Below are positions 40,791-48,769 of a DNA stretch of 64,000 nucleotides, piece after piece. Below the pieces are notes generated by a model. It was not told where the DNA came from. It did not search any database and worked only from the letters and a program-made list of their open reading frames with translations. The DNA lies in assembly GCA_023957115.1 (NCBI GenBank), contig JAMLHN010000001.1:1-64000 (forward strand). The letters run 5' to 3'. Source of the DNA: Thermomicrobiales bacterium (GTDB taxonomy: Bacteria; Chloroflexota; Chloroflexia; Thermomicrobiales; UBA6265). Each line of letters begins with the position of its first letter. Position 1 is the first letter of the stretch. The translations under genes were made by a program, and so were the position numbers.

Positions 40791-43178
40791 CTACGTCAAC
40801 CGGCGGGCGCCGAGGTAACGCGTCGAGTAGTAGTTCGAGGTCAGCGAGCTGATGCGGACGCCGGTGTTTTCGTTCTCGGCATGGATGAACTGGTCGTTCC
40901 CGATGTACATGCCGACATGGGAGAGACCGGTGGTGTAGGTATTCTGGAAGAAGACCAGATCGCCCGGTTGCAGATTTCCGTACTGAATTGGCGCGCCGGT
41001 GCCCCATTGGGTCCAGGTGCCCGCGCCGATATCGCGGCCGAGGACGTTTTTCACCACCCAGTAGGTGAACCCGGAGCAGTCGAAGCTGTTCGGCCCGTGG
41101 GTCGCCCAGACGTATGGGTAGCCGAGATAGCGCATCGCATAGGAGACGAGCGATTGCCCTGATGCCGACCCCGAGCCGGACCCGGCTCCTGAACCGCCGC
41201 CGGTGCTCCCACCGACGCCGCTATTGGGTCCCGTGGTCGAGAGTGCAGCTGTTGTGTAGGTGAGGTAGTCGCCATGCATGTATCCGGCGGTTCCGCCCCA
41301 CGTCACCGGATAGAACCCACCGCTGGGTGAGCCCGTTACGCGGACGACCGTGCCGATTGTGGCCACACCCAGTACCGAGGCGGAATAACTTGCGCCACCA
41401 CGGAAGTTGAGCGTGTCCGTGACGCGGGCGTTGTTGCCAGCGCCGAGACCAGTGCTCCCGACACCGGATCCCGATCCACCACCGGGAGACGGATTGCGAC
41501 TCGTGGAGAGGTAGTCGGCGTAGACGAATCCATTGCGACCGCCATACGTCACCGCGGTCCAGCTTCCGACGCTGCCGGTGCGCAGGGTGACCGAGGTGCC
41601 TTCCAGCAGAACCGCGATCACGGACCCGTCATAGCCGGCGCTTGCGCGGAAACGGACTCCATCGCCATTGGTGCCCGAGACGACGGCGGAGCCGGCGGTC
41701 GAACCAGAGCCACCGCCGCTGTTGTTTCCGCCGGAGGAGGTCGTGCCGATGAAATCGGTATGCACGAACCCGGCTTGTCCGGCGCAGGTGACCGGCTGCC
41801 AGACGCCGGCCGCGGCTCCGCGGGAGATTACGGTCGTTCCCTCGGACAGTACGGTGATGATGGAGGCGTCGTAGCTGGCGCCGGTGCGGCAACGCAGCCC
41901 CACCCCTCCGGTGTCGCGCACCACCCCGGTCGAACCGGTCAATGTGGCAGAGGTGTCAACCGATCCGTCGCCGGTCGACGAGCCCCCGGCCGTCTGCAGG
42001 AAACGTGCGGCCACGAACCCGTTTCGACCACCGCAGGTAACGGGTTGCCATCCATTGCTGGCGTTGCCGGTCAGGCTCACGGTTGCCCCGAGCGGCAAGA
42101 CCATCAGAATCGCGCTGTGGAGCGAAGCGCCACTCCGGCAACGGAGTCCGCCCGCGCCGGTGTTGTAGACCGTAGCCGCGCCGACAATCGAGGCCGCGAA
42201 AACCGGCTGATCGTCGACCGACACGGTTTGTCCGACCGTCTCGGTGTCGATGACTTCGGGAATAGCCGTCTCTTCCACCGGGGTCGCGGTTTCCTCGACG
42301 ACGGTTTCGTTTGGTTCGGACGTTTCACTGGGCTCGGTTGTCTCGCTGACCGGAGTCTCGGTCTCGGTGACTGGAATCTCCTCAGTTGCCGCCGGTTCTT
42401 CACTCGTAGGAGTTTCGGTGATAACCGGTTCCTCGGTAAGCTCGATGGTCTCTGTCGTTTCCGGAAGCTCCTCGGTGGTGGTCTCCTCCGGGATCACGAC
42501 CGTTTCGATGACGTCCGGAATCTCCGTCGGCTCGATGATTTCGACGATCTCGGTCTCTTCCGAGATGATTTCGGTTTCGATCGGAGCGGGCGTTGGCACG
42601 TGAGCCGGATCGTAGACCATGCTGGACGGAACGTATCCGAGCTGCGTGGCGCACATCACCGGTTGCCAGCCATCGGTCGGTTGACCCGCCAGATCGACCA
42701 GGCTGCCGCTCGAGTAACTAAAGATCCAGGCGCCGTCCCAGGATGGAGACGCAACGCATGCAATTTCAGCCCCATCTGTGCTGACCACGACACCGTTGCC
42801 GGTGACGACCGGTGGAGCTTCGGTTTCGATGACCGTTGGGGCGGTTTCTTCGACTGTGCCCCAGCCGAGATCGCGTTCCGCGATGTAGCCAACGACTCCG
42901 GAGACCTCGATCTGGTACCAGAGCAGACCGTCGGAACCGGGCAACGGCCCGGCGACGATGGCTGCCGGGAGGCCGTTGTCGACCTGGATGATCTCGACCG
43001 CGGCCGGATCTGGATCTGATTTGATCGAGGCGAACGGCGCGCTCTGGCTCGCGATCGTCGCAGGGGCGCCGGGATAGAGATCGGACGCGGCGGGCGTTTC
43101 CAGGATGGGGAGCGCCAGCGTCGCGGCCAGGACGACCGCTATCGACATGCGAATGAATCGGGAGAGCTCCGTGGGCAC
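40791..43178 (-). CDS. Secreted NlpC/P60 endopeptidase with SH3b repeats
   Basis: A 795-residue exported cell-wall hydrolase. Signal peptide about 1-32; two degenerate SH3-like units (about 60-200); a Glu/Thr/Pro-rich linker of about 110 residues (EEPVITETPTSEEPAATEE style); four SH3b domains (marked GLRCRSGASLHSAIL, GLRCRTGASYDASII, GVRFRASAGYDGSVI, LNFRGGASYSASVLG) separated by Gly/Ser linkers; and a C-terminal NlpC/P60 domain with catalytic Cys701 in FDCSGF, His754 in LSHVG and His766. It should cut peptidoglycan stems. GTG 43178 has GGAG 8 nt upstream. Confidence 0.9.
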   Translation of the reverse strand: MPTELSRFIRMSIAVVLAATLALPILETPAASDLYPGAPATIASQSAPFASIKSDPDPAAVEIIQVDNGLPAAIVAGPLPGSDGLLWYQIEVSGVVGYIAERDLGWGTVEETAPTVIETEAPPVVTGNGVVVSTDGAEIACVASPSWDGAWIFSYSSGSLVDLAGQPTDGWQPVMCATQLGYVPSSMVYDPAHVPTPAPIETEIISEETEIVEIIEPTEIPDVIETVVIPEETTTEELPETTETIELTEEPVITETPTSEEPAATEEIPVTETETPVSETTEPSETSEPNETVVEETATPVEETAIPEVIDTETVGQTVSVDDQPVFAASIVGAATVYNTGAGGLRCRSGASLHSAILMVLPLGATVSLTGNASNGWQPVTCGGRNGFVAARFLQTAGGSSTGDGSVDTSATLTGSTGVVRDTGGVGLRCRTGASYDASIITVLSEGTTVISRGAAAGVWQPVTCAGQAGFVHTDFIGTTSSGGNNSGGGSGSTAGSAVVSGTNGDGVRFRASAGYDGSVIAVLLEGTSVTLRTGSVGSWTAVTYGGRNGFVYADYLSTSRNPSPGGGSGSGVGSTGLGAGNNARVTDTLNFRGGASYSASVLGVATIGTVVRVTGSPSGGFYPVTWGGTAGYMHGDYLTYTTAALSTTGPNSGVGGSTGGGSGAGSGSGSASGQSLVSYAMRYLGYPYVWATHGPNSFDCSGFTYWVVKNVLGRDIGAGTWTQWGTGAPIQYGNLQPGDLVFFQNTYTTGLSHVGMYIGNDQFIHAENENTGVRISSLTSNYYSTRYLGARRLT

Positions 43179-43418
43179 CAGCAATACTCCGAACGCGATA
43201 TCGGCGAATCGGTCGGGGATGCCCATCTGACGCAACGAGTCGGGGGGAGTGCGTCAGGAGCCTGCGCCTGCTCTGTATTTCTGCGACGACAGGAGACGGA
43301 TCCTGCCATCCCCTAGACTACGGTTCTGCGTGAGGCCGGTCGAGGCGATTGGATAGCCCGATGGTCCTAGATGCGTCCTGCCATTTCGGTGAGAAGACGA
43401 AACGAATCGAGGATAACG

Positions 43419-44492
43419 ATGTCAACGGTGACGGAAACGCGAACGTTGGACGTCATCCGGTGTGTGGGAGCTCCGCTCGAACGGGGAACGCAAATCGGGG
43501 AAACACTGCGCCAGAAGATCGAGGAGGGTGTGGGAAGCTGGCTCGAAACGATCGGACAAGTGCATCGGATCGACCCGGATGCATACGTCGACGAGTTCTT
43601 GCACGAAACCCATCATCGTGAGATGGTCCGGCGGTTTGCCCCCGGTCTGTACCGAGAGGTCGAAGGAATGGCGGCCGGTTCGGGACAGCGGGTGGAGCGG
43701 CTGTTTGCCTACTCGATGCTGGACGAGGAGTGGTGGTATTCGACCTCGCGCCGGGGGGAAGAGGCTCCTGGATGCACTGCGGTCGGGGTGCGTTCCGACG
43801 GTAGTCGCCCCACGCTCATTGGGCAGACGATGGATATCCCTTCGGTCCACGATGGCACGCAGGTCGTGGTGATCCATGAGGAGCCAGGAGCTCCAACTCA
43901 GGTGGTTTTCACGGCCGCAGGGATGGTTTGCCTGATGGGAGCGAACTCCGCGGGCGTTGGTGTGGTGGTCAATAACTTGAGCGTGTTGCCAGCGTCCAGT
44001 ACCGGTATGCCGGTTACCTTCATCGAACGCCTGGCGCTCGGATGCCGGACGGCCGATGAGGCAGCCAGCAGGCTGGAGTCGATCCCCCATGCGATCGGAC
44101 AGCACTATCTGATCGGCGACCCAGACTCGCTGGTTTCCTACGAGGCCGACGCGTCTCGTGTAATCAGCGGCGCGTATGAGGACCGGGTCGTCGCGCACGC
44201 CAACCATCCGCTTTACGATCCGCCAGCGAACCCTGAATTCGAAGTGGTGTATGCCGCCTCCGCGACGCGGGAACGACTGGCATGCATGATTCAGCTATCC
44301 GAGGATGCGGCCTCGCTCGACGATATCGAGCGGGCGTTACAGGACACGACTGCGCCGATCAGCCGGGCGGCAACGACCCGATTCATGACATTTGGCGCAA
44401 TGGTCGCCGAGCTGTCGTCACCGCCGAAGGTCCGGTGCACTGCGGGACCACCGCACGAGCACGCGTTTGTCGAGATCGAGCTGGCGTCCTGA
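43419..44492 (+). CDS. C45-family Ntn hydrolase (acyltransferase/peptidase-like)
   Basis: A 357-residue protein of the acyl-CoA:6-aminopenicillanate acyltransferase family (peptidase C45). The autocatalytic nucleophile is Cys119 in EEAPGCTAVG, where cleavage would generate the mature N-terminus. Conserved GQTMDIP, NSAGVGVVVNNL and DSLVSYEAD follow. Members hydrolyse amide bonds of acylated amines or condense acyl groups; the substrate is unknown. ATG 43419 has GAGG 6 nt upstream. The 71-residue frame extension upstream is not used. Confidence 0.87.
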   Translation: MSTVTETRTLDVIRCVGAPLERGTQIGETLRQKIEEGVGSWLETIGQVHRIDPDAYVDEFLHETHHREMVRRFAPGLYREVEGMAAGSGQRVERLFAYSMLDEEWWYSTSRRGEEAPGCTAVGVRSDGSRPTLIGQTMDIPSVHDGTQVVVIHEEPGAPTQVVFTAAGMVCLMGANSAGVGVVVNNLSVLPASSTGMPVTFIERLALGCRTADEAASRLESIPHAIGQHYLIGDPDSLVSYEADASRVISGAYEDRVVAHANHPLYDPPANPEFEVVYAASATRERLACMIQLSEDAASLDDIERALQDTTAPISRAATTRFMTFGAMVAELSSPPKVRCTAGPPHEHAFVEIELAS

Positions 44493-44613
44493 GAGAACGC
44501 GGTTTCGGTGAGTGGTTTGGGGACCAGGCGCCGGCACGCGCGCGGATACGCGACAATTGCGCGTACGACGTCATCGAACGTGACGATGGTCAGCCATCAG
44601 GAGGGAAGAGAGA

Positions 44614-45528
44614 GTGGCGCAAGCGGATTACGAGGTGCTCGACGAACGTTTTGGCGCCTGTATCAATACAAACGCGACGGTGGAGAAGCTCTATACCGGG
44701 TGCCGCTGGGCAGAAGGACCAGCCTACTTTCCGGCAGGCCGCTACCTCGTCTGGAGCGATATTCCAAACGACCGGATGCTCCGTTTCGATGAAACGGACG
44801 ACATGGTAAGCGTCTTTCGCTTTCCGGCCGGGTACACCAACGGCCACACGATCGACCGGCAGGGGCGGCTCGTCTCCTGCGAGCACGGCGGCCGGCGCGT
44901 GTCGCGTACCGAGTTCGATGGATCGGTGACGACGGTTGCGGACTCGTTCGAGGGAAAGCGGCTCAATAGCCCGAACGACGTGGTCGTCAAATCGGACGGT
45001 TCGATCTGGTTTACCGACCCGACCTACGGCATCGATTCCGATCTCGAAGGTTTCCGGGCCGAGAGCGAAATCGGAGCATGTCACGTCTACCGTGTCGATG
45101 GCGAGACCGGAGAGGTCACGATCGCCACCGATGCGCTGGTGCGTCCGAACGGACTGGCCTTCTCTCCGGACGAGCAGTTCCTCTATGTCTCCGATACCGG
45201 CGCATCGCATGTGAAAGGGCACCCGGCGCAGATCCGCGTCTTCGAGGTCGTCGACGGTACGACGCTTCGTGGGGGCGGGGAGTTCGCAACCTGCACGAAC
45301 GGGTTCTTCGACGGGTTCCGGCTCGATACCGCCGGCCGTATCTGGACGAGCGCGGGAGACGGCGTGCATGTCTACGATCCGGATGGCACGCTGCTCGGCA
45401 AGGTCCTGGTGCCGGAGGTCGTTGCCAATGTCGAGTTCGGCGGTCTCAAGCGCAACCGGCTCTTCATCTGCGGCACCACGTCGCTGTATTCGGTGATGGT
45501 TCCGGTTAATGGGGTGAAGAAGGTTTGA
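44614..45528 (+). CDS. SMP-30/gluconolactonase family protein
   Basis: A 304-residue six-bladed propeller. Metal residues are visible: Glu in RWAEGPAY, Asn and Asp in LNSPNDVVVK, FTDPTYGI, and Asp in LYVSDTGAS. These enzymes open sugar lactones such as gluconolactone. A GTG start (44614) with GAGAGA upstream is used. It follows the C45 hydrolase by 121 nt on the same strand. Heptad repeats begin 3 nt after its stop. Confidence 0.9.
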   Translation: MAQADYEVLDERFGACINTNATVEKLYTGCRWAEGPAYFPAGRYLVWSDIPNDRMLRFDETDDMVSVFRFPAGYTNGHTIDRQGRLVSCEHGGRRVSRTEFDGSVTTVADSFEGKRLNSPNDVVVKSDGSIWFTDPTYGIDSDLEGFRAESEIGACHVYRVDGETGEVTIATDALVRPNGLAFSPDEQFLYVSDTGASHVKGHPAQIRVFEVVDGTTLRGGGEFATCTNGFFDGFRLDTAGRIWTSAGDGVHVYDPDGTLLGKVLVPEVVANVEFGGLKRNRLFICGTTSLYSVMVPVNGVKKV

Positions 45529-45815
45529 TGAGGAGTTAGGATCTGGGATTTAGGAGTTGGGAACGACGTGGGATCGTTATTGCGAGCTTGTCGAGAAATC
45601 TCTCGTTGCCCGAATCTCGGCTTCCGGTCGGCCCGAAGGCAGAGAGCCAAAGAGACCAGGAATAGCAATGCTCGGCTCTGCAGTCTTGGAGTTTGCGGTT
45701 TGTGGAGTCCATGACGCGGCTTCGGCCCGTCGTGCACATCCCTCGACAGCCACCTCCTGCACCACAATTCCTTTCCCAGTTCCCAGTTCCCAGACCGGGA
45801 ATTGGGAGCGTTTCA
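45529..45815. repeat. Intergenic gap with three heptad arrays
   Basis: Positions 45532-45566 are GGAGTTA, GGATCTG, GGATTTA, GGAGTTG, GGAACGA. About 45688-45709 is TTGGAGT, TTGCGGT, TTGTGGA. Positions 45773-45807 are three perfect TTCCCAG followed by ACCGGGA and ATTGGGA, ending 8 nt before the beta-lactamase-like stop on the other strand. No gene or clear terminator stem is seen. Confidence 0.75.
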
Positions 45816-47189
45816 CTATTCCTCGAATGCCAGCATTTCGACGGCTTCCAGAATGAGCTGGCGTAGGCCGATTGCGTTGATCTCCCAGATTGGGTCGTAG
45901 ATGACCGCGGAGATCGAGAACCAGCGACCGTCAGATGCCCGTTGCAGCAGGAAGTTCTCCGACATAACGCCGGTTTCGTAGCCGCCTTTGTACCCGACGA
46001 AGCTCCAGATCCCGGGGTCGAAGACGATCTCCGGGTTGAGGGACAAGGCGTTCAGCACGGATTGCATCTCCGCCCGTGTGCCCTGGTGCTGGAGATAGGC
46101 CAGGGCGCGACAGAGGTCGCCCGACGATGCGAACCATTCGATCTCGGACGCCCAGGCCGATCCCGGCCACGGTTCGGTTTCGAGGATGGTGCCGGCAACC
46201 GGGCCGGCCACCTCTTCCAGAAACGCCAGCCGTTCCGCATCGTTCATTGCAAGAAACTCGGCTAGTTGCTCATCGGTGAACCGCATGCGTAGCGCGAACC
46301 ATTCACGTGTGAGCATGAGGGGGACGTTGACCGTGGGATCGGCCTGTCCCATAAGCGCGAAGGCCGCTTGCACGTCCTCCCGGCCGAGACGGCCGATAAG
46401 ATGGTCGGTGGCGGTGTTATCGGATTGGGAGATCATCTGCTCGGCGAAGTGGGCCAGAGTGAACTCGGCCCCCACCGGCGCATTGCGCATCTCGCCATTG
46501 GGTTGACTGATATAGCCGGGATCGATGGGGATCAGCTCGTTCCACGATGCCTGGCCGTTCTCGACCTGGTGCGCCAGCTCTCCAAGCACATAGAGCTTGA
46601 ACGAGGAGGCAACCGGCAGGATCAGCTCAGGATCGACCCGGGCAATGGGATCGCAGACGCCATCGCCGAGCTCGGCAATGGTGACGCTGACATGTGGCGC
46701 AAGGCGGGAGAGATCGCGCTTGACCTCACTCCAGGAACGGGCGGGAGCGAGTGGAGTGGTGGTTGTGTAGACCGGCTCGAACCAGAGCGCATCGATCTTG
46801 TGCGGCTCGTTCGGGGTGACGCCCAGCTCCACGCGCCAGTAGCCGAATGGGCCCTGCAGAATCGCATTTGCCCGGAGCTCAGTCGCTCCGCCCTCGTAGC
46901 GAACCACGGTCATCGGAGCGTACGGGAAGAGATAGTCCCGAAAGTACCCGATCAGCTGGGCCGGGGTCACGACCGCCAGGTAGCCGTCCGAGAAGTGTTC
47001 GGCGATGGTTTGCTCGGTGGTTCCGAATGCGCCGGTATCGACCTGATCCAACGCCCAGGCGAGCTGAATGCCGGCGGGATTGTCGGGAATGGCAAGATCC
47101 GCCATTGCCGGCTGTTGCGAGGCGACGAACGGAAGTCCCAGCAGAGCGCCAAGCAGTACGAATGTCAAAGAGAAACGACGAACGGGCAT
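45816..47189 (-). CDS. Secreted serine beta-lactamase-like hydrolase with N-terminal NTF2/Cpe-like domain
   Basis: A 457-residue exported protein. Signal peptide about 1-30; residues 35-145 look like the NTF2-like domain seen in Streptomyces ORF12 (AEHFSDGYLAVVTPAQLIGYF...), and 155-457 form a class A beta-lactamase fold. The motifs are SSFK (Ser195, Lys198), SDN (256-258) and KGG (401-403) in place of KTG. Loss of the Thr and absence of a clear omega-loop Glu make penicillin hydrolysis uncertain; an esterase or transpeptidase-related role is possible. It faces the SMP-30 gene. Confidence 0.82.
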   Translation of the reverse strand: MPVRRFSLTFVLLGALLGLPFVASQQPAMADLAIPDNPAGIQLAWALDQVDTGAFGTTEQTIAEHFSDGYLAVVTPAQLIGYFRDYLFPYAPMTVVRYEGGATELRANAILQGPFGYWRVELGVTPNEPHKIDALWFEPVYTTTTPLAPARSWSEVKRDLSRLAPHVSVTIAELGDGVCDPIARVDPELILPVASSFKLYVLGELAHQVENGQASWNELIPIDPGYISQPNGEMRNAPVGAEFTLAHFAEQMISQSDNTATDHLIGRLGREDVQAAFALMGQADPTVNVPLMLTREWFALRMRFTDEQLAEFLAMNDAERLAFLEEVAGPVAGTILETEPWPGSAWASEIEWFASSGDLCRALAYLQHQGTRAEMQSVLNALSLNPEIVFDPGIWSFVGYKGGYETGVMSENFLLQRASDGRWFSISAVIYDPIWEINAIGLRQLILEAVEMLAFEE

Positions 47190-47422
47190 GCGGTAACCGA
47201 GGAAACGTGGGGCAACGACTGAATGCTCACATATCCGAATACGCTTCGAAGAGCGTCCAGGTTTCCCAGCGCATCCACAGGTGCGGAATCCGCCGGAAAA
47301 CCTGAGTCAAATCGGTGCAAATGCTGAGAATCCGTGACTTTGGGTCATTCGTACACCCCACTGACCAGTATTCGTTTTGGAGAGACCGTCTGGTCCGGTC
47401 TCGCGTATTCCGCGGAGGTTGC

Positions 47423-48310
47423 ATGACTGGCAACGAGGGAAGTACCGCAATGGCCGCACCCCTATGGGGCGGCGGTCCAGTGGATTGGGGGAGGACGCGT
47501 CGTTGGTTGGCGACGTTCCTGGTTGCGTTGACGGTGGTTTCGGCCGGAAGCGTTGTGTTTGCAGACACGACCACCGCACAAATCGAAAGTGATGCAGTCC
47601 TGCGGTGGCTGCCGGAGATCCAGACTGCCGCGGCGGCGACGGGTGTTCCGGCCGAGGTCATCGCGGCGGTCATCCGGGTCGAATCGGGCGGCGATCCGAA
47701 CGTCGTCTCAGTGGCCGGGGCGATCGGACTCATGCAAGTGATGCCGTATGAGTTCCAGAGTCAGGGAATTCCGGAGTCGTCGTGGTACGACCCGGCGACA
47801 AATATCATGGCTGGCTCGACCGAGATCGGCCGGTTTCTGGCTGAGACGGGTTCCATCGAACAAGCGCTGGCGACCTATTTCGGATCGGGTTGCGATGCGG
47901 TCGGCACCTGTACCGATGGCTACATTGCGACGGTGATGAGCTATGCAGCGGCGTATGCCACCGCGATTGCCACTGGAACGGCTGTCGACCTTTCCGGTGT
48001 CTCCGTGTCGACTGGTTCGGGCACGACTGCCGGGGTGGGAACGGTCGATTCCGAAATCGGCAGCAGCGACTATGGTGCTGGGGACGGGGGTGCCTGGCAG
48101 GGCAACCCACCGGCTTCTGGCGATGAGAGCTGGCAGGGTGGTCCGGGCGGTAATGACGGCTGGCATGGCGGGGCGCCTGAAGGTGACTCGGCGGCCGATC
48201 CAGGCAACCAGGATGAGCCAGGGCCCGGCGATGACTCCTCGACGGGAGACCAGGGACCTGACGACGGCGAATTCGAGTTGCCGCCCGATGGCTCGGAGGC
48301 GGTCGGATAA
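47423..48310 (+). CDS. Secreted lytic transglycosylase (SLT domain) with Gly/Asp-rich tail
   Basis: A 295-residue protein. A signal or anchor segment (WLATFLVALTVVSAGSVVF) is followed by an SLT fold at about 55-160 with catalytic Glu87 in VIRVESGGDP, then GAIGLMQVMP and ATYFGSGCD. The C-terminal 110 residues are low-complexity Gly/Asp/Ser/Pro. It should cleave the glycan strand of peptidoglycan. ATG 47423 has GGAGG 4 nt upstream; the longer frame to 47315 is discarded. It is upstream of the SH3b bead protein on the same strand, separated by a terminator. Confidence 0.88.
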   Translation: MTGNEGSTAMAAPLWGGGPVDWGRTRRWLATFLVALTVVSAGSVVFADTTTAQIESDAVLRWLPEIQTAAAATGVPAEVIAAVIRVESGGDPNVVSVAGAIGLMQVMPYEFQSQGIPESSWYDPATNIMAGSTEIGRFLAETGSIEQALATYFGSGCDAVGTCTDGYIATVMSYAAAYATAIATGTAVDLSGVSVSTGSGTTAGVGTVDSEIGSSDYGAGDGGAWQGNPPASGDESWQGGPGGNDGWHGGAPEGDSAADPGNQDEPGPGDDSSTGDQGPDDGEFELPPDGSEAVG

Positions 48311-48769
48311 CCTCTCTTGCCGTGAGATCCCGACAGGATTTCGCACGACAGCGGAATCCAGCGTGGGAGCTACCTTACGTGATCGCTATACGGCGGCGTG
48401 CCGGCAACGGTTCAAGTTTCATTCTATAAGGGACACCCCGGGGCCGATTTTCGGCCCCGGGGTGTTTTCTTGAAGGGCGACTATTCAGACGATACCCAGC
48501 ACGGTGGCGCTCTGGAACGATTTTGATGCGAGGGTGGGCTCGAAGAGGAACTGTACCCAGGTTTGCGGCAGGACTGCCGGGCTCGGCGCTCCAAAACATT
48601 GAGCGATCGTGCCGCGGTGGGATAAGATGGCATCGTGGGAAGTGTGCATTCAAGTCACAGGATATGTGGTGTATCTGCATAGCTGACATTGAACTTCCTC
48701 AAAGCACACCAGCGACAACCGCAATCGCTGGGGTGTGGCCATTCGGGTCCGCAACCGGGGGCAGTGGAC
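48311..48769. other. Intergenic region, 460 bp, holding a terminator
   Basis: Apart from the terminator at 48434-48470 it probably contains the promoter of the SH3b bead-protein gene; I could not define it. No gene is visible. Confidence 0.4.
48434..48470 (+). terminator. Rho-independent terminator of the lytic transglycosylase gene
   Basis: A 14-bp perfect stem (CACCCCGGGGCCGA with its complement), loop TTT, then TTTTCTT. Confidence 0.92.

Noticed and set aside
42244..42603. Plus-strand Ser/Val-rich 119-codon frame
   Set aside because: It is the antisense of the Glu/Thr/Pro linker of the NlpC protein and has no start signal.
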